A DNA stretch of 64,000 nucleotides, taken from NCBI GenBank assembly GCA_016709765.1, contig JADJMD010000015.1, positions 124,001-188,000 on the forward strand, written 5' to 3'. Under the pieces are notes generated by a model. The model had not been told where the DNA came from, made no database searches, and saw only the letters and a program-made list of their open reading frames with translations. Position 1 is the first letter of the stretch. Every line of letters starts with the position of its first letter. Shown piece by piece: positions 35,057 to 42,984 of the stretch. The DNA comes from Ignavibacteriales bacterium. Its GTDB lineage: Bacteria; Bacteroidota; Ignavibacteria; Ignavibacteriales; Ignavibacteriaceae. A program made the position numbers and the translations under genes.

Positions 35057-35176
35057 TCAGATCCGAAGTACGTAACACATAAAATAATTTGTAGTCATTT
35101 TTTTCTTTTTAAACGCTCCTGCCAATATTAGTGTCAAGAATGTTATTGCTAATCCGAATAAAATCCACCAAGTCAT
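35057..35176 (-). CDS. Tiny single-pass membrane ORF in the probable acquired segment
   Basis: A 39-codon ORF (ATG at 35174-35176, stop at 35057-35059) encodes MTWWILFGLAITFLTLILAG followed by a basic stretch AFKKKKMTTN. A hydrophobic helix with a positive cytoplasmic flank is a plausible small membrane protein. Its last few codons run directly into the junction with the rlmD fragment, so its true C-terminus may have been changed by the insertion. No ribosome binding site is obvious. Coding status is uncertain; the hydrophobic pattern is the only support. Confidence 0.35.
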   Translation of the reverse strand: MTWWILFGLAITFLTLILAGAFKKKKMTTNYFMCYVLRI

Positions 35177-35230
35177 AATTTGTCTTTTTAGCTGATTATG
35201 ATCGCTTTTTTGTCGTCAGTTACTCTTGCC

Positions 35231-35360
35231 ACTAACGGTTGGTATATGAAAAGCTGGGCATTAAGGGATGATTATCTGTCAACTCGCAAAAGCTATATGC
35301 GAGCTATGCACTTGAAATTATTCGCTATCTCCCCAATTTTTTATCTTCCGTGTTATAGTC
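35231..35360 (-). repeat. Imperfect ~130-nt palindrome, attC-like, just downstream of the hybrid kinase gene
   Basis: The ends ACTAACGGTTGGTATATG (35231-35248) and TCTTCCGTGTTATAGT (35345-35360) are imperfect inverted repeats of each other: TAACGG pairs with CCGTGTTA, followed by ATA...AAAA...TGGG in both arms. A central hairpin CTCGCAAAAGCTATATGCGAG lies between them. Long imperfect palindromes with AAC/GTT ends placed right after a gene are how integron attC sites look, but the 7-base core boxes do not fully match RYYYAAC/GTTRRRY. It lies 43 bases past the end of the kinase gene. The rest of the 34935-35403 gap holds only the fragment and tiny ORF listed separately. Confidence 0.5.
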
Positions 35361-35403
35361 ATGTGCTTTATTTTCTTTCGTTCGATTGTATGTTTACAAT
35401 GAA

Positions 35404-37239
35404 TTATTTCCCGAAATACTTTTGAATCAATAAAAGTAATTCGGCTTTATTAATGGGCTTTGCAATATAATCGTTGCATCCGGCTTCAATTGCTTTTTCA
35501 CAGTCTCTGGATAGTCCATAAGCTGTTTGCGCTATTATGATAACCTCTTTGTTAAATTCCCGGATTTGGCGGGTGGCTTCATATCCTCCCATATCAGGCA
35601 TCCGAATATCCATCATTACCAAATCTATATCAGGATTCTTTCGGCACGATTCAATGGCTTCAACGCCAGTCCTTGCTTTTATGATTTCTTTACCAAACAT
35701 TTTTACTGTTATGTCAATCAGCATTTCCGATACTTTATCATCTTCGGCTATCAGTATTTTTAATTTTCTAACTTGATCGGTTTTATCTGAAGGCACAAAT
35801 TGCTGAACAACTGTTTCTTTTGTTGGTACTGCATTGTATGGTAAGGTGAAATAAAAAGTTGATCCAACACCTTTCTGGCTTTCGACCCAGATTTTACCAC
35901 CCAGCATTTCGAGGTATGACTTGGAAATAGATAATCCTAAACCTGCTCCTTGCTGAGTCCATTGGTCAGGAATATCTGCCTGAATAAAACGCTCAAATAT
36001 GGCATCCTGCCTGTCATTTGGAATCCCAATTCCTGTGTCTTTCACATAAAATTCAAGGTTCTTATCCCTTTTTTTATATCCAATCTCTATTGTACCATTG
36101 TTACTATATTTAATAGCATTTTTAACAAGGTTGGTAAGTATGGCATATACTTTTTCACGGTCGGTTTTTAGGATTACTTCTTTTGCCGGTAATGGGGTGC
36201 TAAATAAGAGTTTCATCCCCTTGGCTTCCACCTCAGGTTTGAAAAACTTATAGATGTATTCGATTTGTTCGTTTACATTCGACTCCTTTATTACAAGCTT
36301 CATTAGGCCGGCTTCAATTTTCGAAATATCAACAATATCGTTGATGATGTTTAGCATACGGGTGCCACTTTTCTGGATAATCCTAATGTAACCTTGTTGC
36401 TCCTCGCCAGTAAGACCAGGTTCTTTCAGTAATTCGGCAAAACCAAGAATTCCGTTCATTGGAGTTCTGATTTCGTGACTCATATTGGCGAGGAAAGCTG
36501 ATTTAAGACGGTCGCTTTCTTCTGCCTGTTCTTTGGCTTTCAATAGTTCTTTGGTTCTTTCTTCCACCGTTATTTCAAGGTTTTTGTTGGCATCTAACAC
36601 AAGCAATCTTTCATTGTCAAGTCTCTGGCTCAGAAAAAAGTTGCGTCGTGCATAATACTCTATGTTATATGCCGCAAACATCCCGATAAGATTTGCACTG
36701 ATGAAAAAGAAATTGTTATTAATAAGTAATTCGTCAGGCGTACGCGTATAATATATTGCTCCTATATTATACATAAGGAGTATTGACCAACCTGCAATTG
36801 TAGCAAAAAAGAAACGGAGTTTAATAAAAAAGTAACCCGCAGAAAAGACTAGCATCATCCCGGCATAATATGCATAATTTTCAGGTGCAAGCATTGTCAT
36901 AATGCTGATTCCGAAACCACCCGCAATAACACTGATGAGCAACAAGACTTGCCAAACTTTCTGAAATAACTGGGTGAAAGATAAAAGTAATACGATTAAG
37001 AGTATTGGAATAACAAATAAAAAGCGGATAGCATGGAAAGCGGTTGCATATTCGGGTATTACTCGCGAATCGAGGTAACCAAAGGCACCATAAAGTATAA
37101 TAACTAATATAAATGCAATTCTAAATTGAAAAATAGAATCTGAGAAATATTTTTTCAAAAAAAGGCGTTCATCCACTTCAGAAAAAGCCAACGTAATTTT
37201 ATTAAAATTCATTGATGCGTAAGGTGTGTTTTGAATCAT
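35404..37239 (-). CDS. Hybrid sensor histidine kinase with C-terminal receiver domain
   Basis: A 611-residue protein. Six hydrophobic helices (~40-190) form an integral membrane sensor of unknown type. A coiled coil follows (~205-242), then HisKA with His255 (SHEIRTP) and HATPase with N box (NLVKNAIKY), G1 (DTGIGIP) and G2 (GAGLGLSI). The C-terminal receiver (~494-611) has acidic residues at 499-501, phospho-acceptor Asp544 (MMDIRMPDMGG) and the conserved Lys in AKPINK. Base composition differs from neighbours: 28 of 60 bases in 36181-36240 are G/C, against 13 of 60 in 38161-38220 within rlmD. With the flanking rlmD 3'-end repeat and the attC-like palindrome this suggests horizontal acquisition. 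No separate response regulator is adjacent. Confidence 0.9.
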   Translation of the reverse strand: MIQNTPYASMNFNKITLAFSEVDERLFLKKYFSDSIFQFRIAFILVIILYGAFGYLDSRVIPEYATAFHAIRFLFVIPILLIVLLLSFTQLFQKVWQVLLLISVIAGGFGISIMTMLAPENYAYYAGMMLVFSAGYFFIKLRFFFATIAGWSILLMYNIGAIYYTRTPDELLINNNFFFISANLIGMFAAYNIEYYARRNFFLSQRLDNERLLVLDANKNLEITVEERTKELLKAKEQAEESDRLKSAFLANMSHEIRTPMNGILGFAELLKEPGLTGEEQQGYIRIIQKSGTRMLNIINDIVDISKIEAGLMKLVIKESNVNEQIEYIYKFFKPEVEAKGMKLLFSTPLPAKEVILKTDREKVYAILTNLVKNAIKYSNNGTIEIGYKKRDKNLEFYVKDTGIGIPNDRQDAIFERFIQADIPDQWTQQGAGLGLSISKSYLEMLGGKIWVESQKGVGSTFYFTLPYNAVPTKETVVQQFVPSDKTDQVRKLKILIAEDDKVSEMLIDITVKMFGKEIIKARTGVEAIESCRKNPDIDLVMMDIRMPDMGGYEATRQIREFNKEVIIIAQTAYGLSRDCEKAIEAGCNDYIAKPINKAELLLLIQKYFGK

Positions 37240-37428
37240 TCTGCGTTTTTTAAATGGACATTAAGAATTGGCTATAACTTATTATTTTCCACAATAATAC
37301 AAAAAAAACTGATTTTTCTAAAATTACTACGTAAAACATACTTTTTAAATTGTTTTTACGAGTGTTTGATTATGAGAAAACATATTGCGCAAAGTCCAAT
37401 TGCAAAATTTGGTTAGCTTATAATTTCA

Positions 37429-38880
37429 TCATTTTTCTAGCAGCACAACATTTTCAATATGAAAAGTATGCGGAAACATATCAACGGGTTTTATCTTAAT
37501 TAATTTATAACCAGCCTCAACCAATAACTTTATATCCCGCACTTGTGTTGCGGGATTGCAGCTAACATATACAATTTTTTGTGGTATAAGTTTTATCACA
37601 TCATCAACTGTTGTTGGGTGCATTCCACTTCTTGGCGGATCTATAATCATTACATCGGGTTTTGGGATGTTGTATTTATCAACTATCGGAAGAAAAGTTT
37701 TGTAAAGATCAGCAATAAAAAATTTAACATTTGAAATATTGTTTAACTCAGCATTTACTTTTGCATCTGCAATTGCTGATTCAACAGCTTCAAAAGCATA
37801 AACTTTTTTTGCTTTACCCGAAATAAAAATTGTAATTGTTCCTGCACCGGAATACAGATCATAAACAATTTCACTTCCACTTAACTCAGCATAATCCAAC
37901 GCTGTTTGATATAGCTTTTCTGCTTGAACAGTGTTGGTCTGAAAAAACGAATTTGCACTAACTCTGAATTTATACTTACCTATCTCATCATAAATAAAAC
38001 CGGAACCATAAATAACCTTTTCATAATCACCAACTGCAACAGCAGCAAACTTTTTATTGATATTATTGATAACGGTTGTTACTTGTGGAATTTCTTTTCC
38101 TAACTCATCACAATACTCGTTAACCAATTCGTCATTTTCTTCTGACGTAACAAGATTAATCATTAAATTATTTGTATGAAAAGATTGTTTGATAACAAGA
38201 TTTCTTAAATATCCAGTATGAGTTCTTGTGGAATAGATTGAAGTATTTCTTTTCTTAAAAAAATCTCTAGTAAAGTTTAAAATCTTATTGCTAAGCTCTG
38301 ATTGCAGGAAGCACTCATCAATATCGAGTACTTTATCAAATATTTTGGGAATGTGAAGACCGAGTGCAAAATCTCTATCAAGCGTTCCTTCAACAACAAT
38401 TTCTTCTTTTGTTAACCATCTTCTTTCACTAAAAGAAAATTCCATTTTGTTTCTGTAATAAAAAACATTTTCTGATTGAATAATTGGTTCCATTTCAAAC
38501 TCAGTAAATCCACCGAGTTTGTTAAATATTTCCCAAACCTGTTGTTGTTTATATTTTAACTGCGAATTATAATTCAAATTTTGCTGCTTACAGCCTCCGC
38601 AAGTTCCAAAGAATTTACATTTCGCTTTTACTCTTTCACTTGAAGGAGTAAGTATTTCCATAACCAAAGCTTCTGCATAAGAGTTTTTAATTTTAAGCAA
38701 ACGAGCGTTTACTGTATCTCCGGGATAAGATCCCACAACAAATACAACATAATTCTTTTCGTTGCCGTTTTCTTCATTCAAGCCAAGCAGTTCATTCTTA
38801 GAAACTTTTGCAATTCCTTTTCCTTCAAATGCATACTTTTCAATTTGGAATTCTACTATGTCGCCTTTTTTGATATTCAT
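37429..38880 (-). CDS. rlmD: 23S rRNA (uracil(1939)-C5)-methyltransferase
   Basis: A 483-residue RumA/TrmA-family enzyme that methylates 23S rRNA U1939 using SAM. An N-terminal TRAM domain (~1-70) precedes the [4Fe-4S] cluster motif C-x5-C-x2-C (Cys88, 94, 97, CKFFGTCGGCKQQ) with a later fourth Cys. SAM-binding motifs follow (VYDLYSGAGTITIF), then IIDPPRSGMHP and the catalytic VSCNPATQVRDIK. It is full length, but its 3' end is duplicated, diverged, at 34935-35056, on the far side of the kinase segment. RlmD/RlmCD specificity is not distinguishable by eye. The 189-bp gap between its stop and the kinase start shows nothing recognisable. Confidence 0.88.
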   Translation of the reverse strand: MNIKKGDIVEFQIEKYAFEGKGIAKVSKNELLGLNEENGNEKNYVVFVVGSYPGDTVNARLLKIKNSYAEALVMEILTPSSERVKAKCKFFGTCGGCKQQNLNYNSQLKYKQQQVWEIFNKLGGFTEFEMEPIIQSENVFYYRNKMEFSFSERRWLTKEEIVVEGTLDRDFALGLHIPKIFDKVLDIDECFLQSELSNKILNFTRDFFKKRNTSIYSTRTHTGYLRNLVIKQSFHTNNLMINLVTSEENDELVNEYCDELGKEIPQVTTVINNINKKFAAVAVGDYEKVIYGSGFIYDEIGKYKFRVSANSFFQTNTVQAEKLYQTALDYAELSGSEIVYDLYSGAGTITIFISGKAKKVYAFEAVESAIADAKVNAELNNISNVKFFIADLYKTFLPIVDKYNIPKPDVMIIDPPRSGMHPTTVDDVIKLIPQKIVYVSCNPATQVRDIKLLVEAGYKLIKIKPVDMFPHTFHIENVVLLEK

Positions 38881-38903
38881 TGTCTTTCTTATTGTTCAGG
38901 AGT

Positions 38904-38966
38904 CATTCCCGTGGAAGCGGGAATCTAAATCTTAGTGTTTGCTGGATTCCCACTTCCGTGGGAATG
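38904..38966. repeat. Intergenic palindromic repeat (CATTCCC...GGGAATG type)
   Basis: Two 22-base arms, 38904-38925 (CATTCCCGTGGAAGCGGGAATC) shown here only by its ends CATTCCC and GGGAATC, and 38945-38966, are inverted copies matching at 19 of 22 positions. A 19-base spacer lies between them. Each arm also contains a short internal palindrome around GGAAG/CTTCC. The element nearly fills the 92-bp gap upstream of rlmD. It resembles a widely seen bacterial dispersed repeat with the same CATTCCC-GGGAATC pattern. Confidence 0.65.
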
Positions 38967-38972
38967 GCAATA

Positions 38973-39689
38973 CTAAATGGTTTTCTTCAGTATCAGCATT
39001 TTAAATCCAATGTATCTATCTGCCCCAAGTTTTAAGTAAGCATTGGATTCGTGGCTAATTTTTTTTAACAATTTTTTGTAATAACTTTTTTCTTTTTCGT
39101 TCAACTTATAAATAGTATCATCTAATTCCTGAGCTGTGTGTTCATAAAAACTTTGCAATGATGAGGAAAGATCTTCTTCGTACGAAACAGAAAAATTTCT
39201 TTCGGTATAATAAGCTCCGCAACCATCATTTAACAAAGGCAACATTTCTGATGTATCGAAAATATTTCTTACAAAAGGAGGATAATCATTAGTTAGAACT
39301 GTAATTTCAGCAACACACAATGTTCCATCCGGTTTTAAAATACGCTTTATCTCTTTTACAATCTTATTTCTATGCAATAATGAAATTGAAGCTTGTGCAT
39401 AAACAAGATCAAACTCTACAATATTAAAATCAGTGTTATCAAAATCCATCATCTTAACAACAACTTTACTGTCTGTGATTAGATTTAAGCGTGCATTAAT
39501 CAATGAATCGTAATCATTTACAATCATTGTAACTGCACGTGCCCCAGATTCAATCATTTTTTCTGCAATTTTTTCACTTCCTGATCCAATAACTAAAATA
39601 TTTTTATCGTTTAAAACGTACTTAGTTTTTAGGATCCTAAATTGCTTAAATCCGCCGGGCAGAAATATGTTTTGTGTTTCTTGTTTCAT
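38973..39689 (-). CDS. Class I SAM-dependent methyltransferase of unknown substrate
   Basis: A 238-residue protein. After a ~30-residue N-terminus (ETQNIFLPGGFKQF) comes a Rossmann-type methyltransferase core with the SAM loop ILVIGSGSEKIAEKMIE, an acidic strand end (MIVNDYDS), FDLVYAQASISLL and the EIKRILKPDGTLCVAEI motif typical of Methyltransf_11/UbiE-like enzymes. The C-terminal ~90 residues are helical and may form the substrate lid. The ATG at 39689 is preferred; the frame extends seven codons upstream to a TTG. It is upstream of rlmD with the palindromic repeat between them. No specific substrate can be named. Confidence 0.8.
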   Translation of the reverse strand: MKQETQNIFLPGGFKQFRILKTKYVLNDKNILVIGSGSEKIAEKMIESGARAVTMIVNDYDSLINARLNLITDSKVVVKMMDFDNTDFNIVEFDLVYAQASISLLHRNKIVKEIKRILKPDGTLCVAEITVLTNDYPPFVRNIFDTSEMLPLLNDGCGAYYTERNFSVSYEEDLSSSLQSFYEHTAQELDDTIYKLNEKEKSYYKKLLKKISHESNAYLKLGADRYIGFKMLILKKTI

Positions 39690-39825
39690 TTTGTAAAAAG
39701 TTTGTAACAAAGTTAGTTATAATGATTTTAAGATTGAATTTATTGTTTTGTTCATCTGTTTACTTTGTCTTTATCTAATAACAGTCTTATTTTTGATTTA
39801 ACAATTAGAACACATCGGAGAACCA

Positions 39826-41859
39826 ATGTTTATTAGAGCAAAAATCTTTCTTTTATTCTCAATTGCAGTATTATTTACAATCTCAGTTTTTTCACAAACC
39901 AAAAGAGCAATTAATGTAGATGATCTTTGGGCGATGAAACGCATTGGCACTTATGATGTTTCACCGGATGGAAAAACAATTGTATATACACTTACCAGTT
40001 ACTCTTTTGAAGCAAACAAAGGAAATACAGATATTTATTTAATTAATGCAGATGGAAAAAATTTAAGGGCATTAAAAAACTCTGATAAAAATGAATCCGA
40101 ACCAAATTTTTCTCCGGACGGAAAAACAATCGCATTTGCTCGTGGTGGACAAATATGGCAATGCAATATCGATGGTTCTAACGAAAAACAATTAACTAAT
40201 ATTTACACCGAAGCATCGGGATTTGAATGGTCTGCAGACGGAAAGAAAATTTTATTTGTTTCTTCTGTTTATCCGGAGTGTACAACACAAGATTGCAACG
40301 AACAAAAAGACAAAGCAAAAGAGGAAAGCAAAGTTAAGGCTGAGATTTTTACAGAATTAATGTATCGTCACTGGAATGATTGGCGAGGACACAAACGCAG
40401 CCATTTGTTTTTACTTGATATTGCAACAGGTGAGTTCATCGATTTAACTGAAACTAATAAAGAAGATGTTCCACCAATGGCACTTGGTTCATCAAACGAT
40501 TACAATTTTTCTCCCGATGGAAGTGAAGTTGCGTATTCTTTAAATCCTGAATTTACTAAAGCAACAAGCACTAATATTGAGATTTATCTTGTTAGTTTAA
40601 CTTCTCCACAAACTCCAAAGCTTATATCAACAAGCAAAGGTGTTGATTGCCAGCCGGTTTATTCTCCAGATGGAAACTGGATTGCTTGGACTTCGATGAA
40701 ACGCGAGGGATTTGAAGCTGATAAAAAAGAATTGATTTTGTTTAATCGTAAAACAAGCGAAGCAAAAATTCTAACCGAAGAGTTTGATAAATCTGTTGAT
40801 GAGTTTATCTGGACACCGGATTCTAAAGCAATTTATTTTATTGCTGCCAATGAAATTTACAATTCAATTTATAAGCTTGATATAAAATCAGGGACAATTG
40901 ATTTATTTCACAAAGAAAATTATAATACAAATATTGAGCTTTCGAAAGATGGCAAAGCACTTTACTTCTTAAAGCAGCGCACGGATCTTCCGACTGAAAT
41001 ATTTTCATTAAGTACTGATGGTAAGAACACCTTAAAGAGAATTACATTTACCAATGAAGATATTCTTTCCCAGCTTGAAATGAATTCTGTTGAAACATTT
41101 TATTGTGAAGGAGCTAATGGAGATAAGGTTCAATCGATATTAGTAAAACCACCATTTTTTGATCCCAACAAAAAATATCCGATGATGTTTTTAATTCATG
41201 GTGGACCACAAGGCGCATGGGAAGATAATTTCCATTACAGATGGAATTTGCAAATGTTTGCTGGTGCCGGTTATGTTGTTGTTGCACCAAATCCACGTGG
41301 TTCAACTGGATATGGACAAAAATTTACAGATGAAATATCTGGCGATTGGGGCGGAAAAGTTTATACTGATTTAATGAACAGTTATGATTACGCATTGAAG
41401 AACTTTTCTTTTATAGATTCTAAAAATACTTTTGCTTCCGGTGCATCTTATGGTGGATACATGATTAATTGGATTGAAGGACACAATGATAAATTTAATG
41501 CTTTGTTCTGTCACAATGGGACTTATAATCTTGAAAGCATGTGGGGAACAACAGAAGAATTATGGTTCCCTGAATGGGATGTTAATGGAACTCCTTGGGA
41601 AAATCGTGAAGCGTATGTTAAATGGTCCCCGCATCAATATGCAAAGAATTTTAAAACACCAATGTTAATAGTGCATAGTGCTTTTGATTTTAGGTTATCG
41701 GAAGAACAAGCTTTTCAATTATTTACAACTTTGCTAAGGTCGGGAGTTGAAAGTAAGTTCTTGTATTTTCCTGATGAAACGCATTTCGTTTCAAAACCAC
41801 AAAATGCAAAGTTATGGTGGAACACAGTATTTGATTGGTTTAGAGAGCATCAAAAATAG
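39826..41859 (+). CDS. Exported S9 family (prolyl oligopeptidase/acylaminoacyl-type) peptidase
   Basis: A 677-residue serine peptidase with a signal peptide (IFLLFSIAVLFTISVFSQT). Residues ~35-400 form a TolB/PD40-like beta-propeller with repeated S-x-DGK units (YDVSPDGKTIVY, NFSPDGKTIAFA, VYSPDGNWIAW). The C-terminal alpha/beta-hydrolase domain (~420-677) contains LIHGGPQGAW, the nucleophile elbow GASYGGYM with Ser541, an Asp in HSAFDFRLSEEQ and the His in DETHFVSKPQN. The order and size match S9C/DPP5-type oligopeptidases. It probably digests peptides in the periplasm. A YkvA-type gene begins nine bases downstream. Confidence 0.93.
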   Translation: MFIRAKIFLLFSIAVLFTISVFSQTKRAINVDDLWAMKRIGTYDVSPDGKTIVYTLTSYSFEANKGNTDIYLINADGKNLRALKNSDKNESEPNFSPDGKTIAFARGGQIWQCNIDGSNEKQLTNIYTEASGFEWSADGKKILFVSSVYPECTTQDCNEQKDKAKEESKVKAEIFTELMYRHWNDWRGHKRSHLFLLDIATGEFIDLTETNKEDVPPMALGSSNDYNFSPDGSEVAYSLNPEFTKATSTNIEIYLVSLTSPQTPKLISTSKGVDCQPVYSPDGNWIAWTSMKREGFEADKKELILFNRKTSEAKILTEEFDKSVDEFIWTPDSKAIYFIAANEIYNSIYKLDIKSGTIDLFHKENYNTNIELSKDGKALYFLKQRTDLPTEIFSLSTDGKNTLKRITFTNEDILSQLEMNSVETFYCEGANGDKVQSILVKPPFFDPNKKYPMMFLIHGGPQGAWEDNFHYRWNLQMFAGAGYVVVAPNPRGSTGYGQKFTDEISGDWGGKVYTDLMNSYDYALKNFSFIDSKNTFASGASYGGYMINWIEGHNDKFNALFCHNGTYNLESMWGTTEELWFPEWDVNGTPWENREAYVKWSPHQYAKNFKTPMLIVHSAFDFRLSEEQAFQLFTTLLRSGVESKFLYFPDETHFVSKPQNAKLWWNTVFDWFREHQK

Positions 41860-41867
41860 GAGCAGAA

Positions 41868-42284
41868 ATGAAAGAAAGAGAATTTGAAATTATAACTCCC
41901 GATGATGAAATTTTTGAAAACCTTGGCGATCTTGGGGCTTTCCGAACAGGCGGGAAAACGGAAAAGGAAATTGAAGAAAACTACCGCGAAAAATCTAACT
42001 ACGTTGAAGAAAATTTGTGGAGTAAAGTTCAGCGCGTAGGCAAGAAAATATCTTTTGCAAAAGACATTATGGCGCTTTACAGCTATATAAAAGACCCGCT
42101 TGTCAGCTGGCATCGTAAAGCCATTGTTGTGATGGGGCTGGTATATTTTATTTCACCGATCGATACAATACCGGATATTGCTCCTTTTATAGGATATCTT
42201 GATGATTTAGGAGTTGTAGCTGCAGTGGTTAAATTTCTCGGCAGCGAACTTATTCCATATTATGATTCTAAATACAGAAAGTAA
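41868..42284 (+). CDS. DUF1232 (YkvA-type) membrane protein
   Basis: A 138-residue protein with a charged N-terminal half and a C-terminal DUF1232 domain: WHRKAIVVMGLVYFISPIDTIPDIAPFIGYLDDLGVVA spans ~80-117 and holds the family's invariant SPIDxIPD core and the GYLDD motif. One or two membrane-associated helices are likely. The family function is unknown. It is probably co-transcribed with the S9 peptidase (nine-base gap) and followed by a palindromic repeat. Confidence 0.88.
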   Translation: MKEREFEIITPDDEIFENLGDLGAFRTGGKTEKEIEENYREKSNYVEENLWSKVQRVGKKISFAKDIMALYSYIKDPLVSWHRKAIVVMGLVYFISPIDTIPDIAPFIGYLDDLGVVAAVVKFLGSELIPYYDSKYRK

Positions 42285-42295
42285 ATTTTTATTTG

Positions 42296-42360
42296 GTCAT
42301 GCCGAACTTGTTTCGGCTTCCTTACTTTCACAAAAATTGATTCCGCATCAAGTGTGGAAT
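42296..42360. repeat. Paired-hairpin intergenic repeat (GTCATGCCGAA type)
   Basis: Two hairpins lie in the 104-bp gap after the YkvA gene: GCCGAA-CTTGT-TTCGGC (42301-42317) and ATTCCGCA-TCAAG-TGTGGAAT (42340-42360, one G:T mismatch). The leading GTCATGCCGAACTTGTTTCGG is a known look of dispersed palindromic repeats in this bacterial group. It may also act as a weak terminator or mRNA stabiliser. Confidence 0.55.
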
Positions 42361-42388
42361 AACGAAACTAAATCCAAAATAATTCCCT

Positions 42389-42922
42389 ATGAACTACAAA
42401 CTTCTCAAATCAGAAATACGTTATAAAGGAAAAGTATTTGATCATCAAGTTGATGAGATTGAATACGAAAGCGGTAACAGAGGAATAAGAGAAATAGCAA
42501 TTCATCCGGGCGGAGCTGTTGTTGTTCCTGTTAAAGATGACGGCAAAATAATATTAGTTAAACAATTCAGATATCCGCTTCAAAAAACATTGATTGAACT
42601 TCCTGCCGGTAAACTAGATAAAGGTGAAGACCCATTAGTCTGTGCTACTCGTGAACTTGAAGAAGAGACAGGGTATAAAGCAAAAGTAATTAAAAAGCTT
42701 GGTGAAATTTACACAGCTCCTGGTTATTGCACAGAAATTCTTCATATTTATTCTGCTGAAGGGTTAATTGCCGGAAATCATAATCGTGAAGAAGGTGAAC
42801 TTGAAATGGAAATCCTTGAATTTTCATCAAATGAAATTGAAACAATGATTACAAAAGGTGAAATAACTGATGCAAAAACAATTATTGGGATACATTATTT
42901 AAAGAATCGCAGTAATCATTGA
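42389..42922 (+). CDS. NUDIX hydrolase, ADP-ribose pyrophosphatase type
   Basis: A 177-residue cytoplasmic Nudix enzyme. The Nudix box is intact (GKLDKGEDPLVCATRELEEETGY; G-x5-E-x7-R-E-x2-E-E-x-G), and the upstream FRYPLQKTLIELPAG is the pattern of ADP-ribose pyrophosphatases. The Tyr/Pro after the box (YTAPGYCTEILHIY) fits the same subfamily. The likely role is hydrolysis of ADP-ribose or related nucleotide sugars. A 62-bp gap precedes the GGGP synthase gene. Confidence 0.9.
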   Translation: MNYKLLKSEIRYKGKVFDHQVDEIEYESGNRGIREIAIHPGGAVVVPVKDDGKIILVKQFRYPLQKTLIELPAGKLDKGEDPLVCATRELEEETGYKAKVIKKLGEIYTAPGYCTEILHIYSAEGLIAGNHNREEGELEMEILEFSSNEIETMITKGEITDAKTIIGIHYLKNRSNH

Positions 42923-42984
42923 AAACTCCATCTTTTTTCTCAAAACCTAAATTCCTATATTGAATTAGCTATAAATCAATATTT

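Noticed and set aside
34935..37428. Complete integrative element or insertion sequence
   Set aside because: No integrase, transposase or terminal inverted repeats bounding the whole segment were found; only the 3'-end duplication and composition suggest acquisition.
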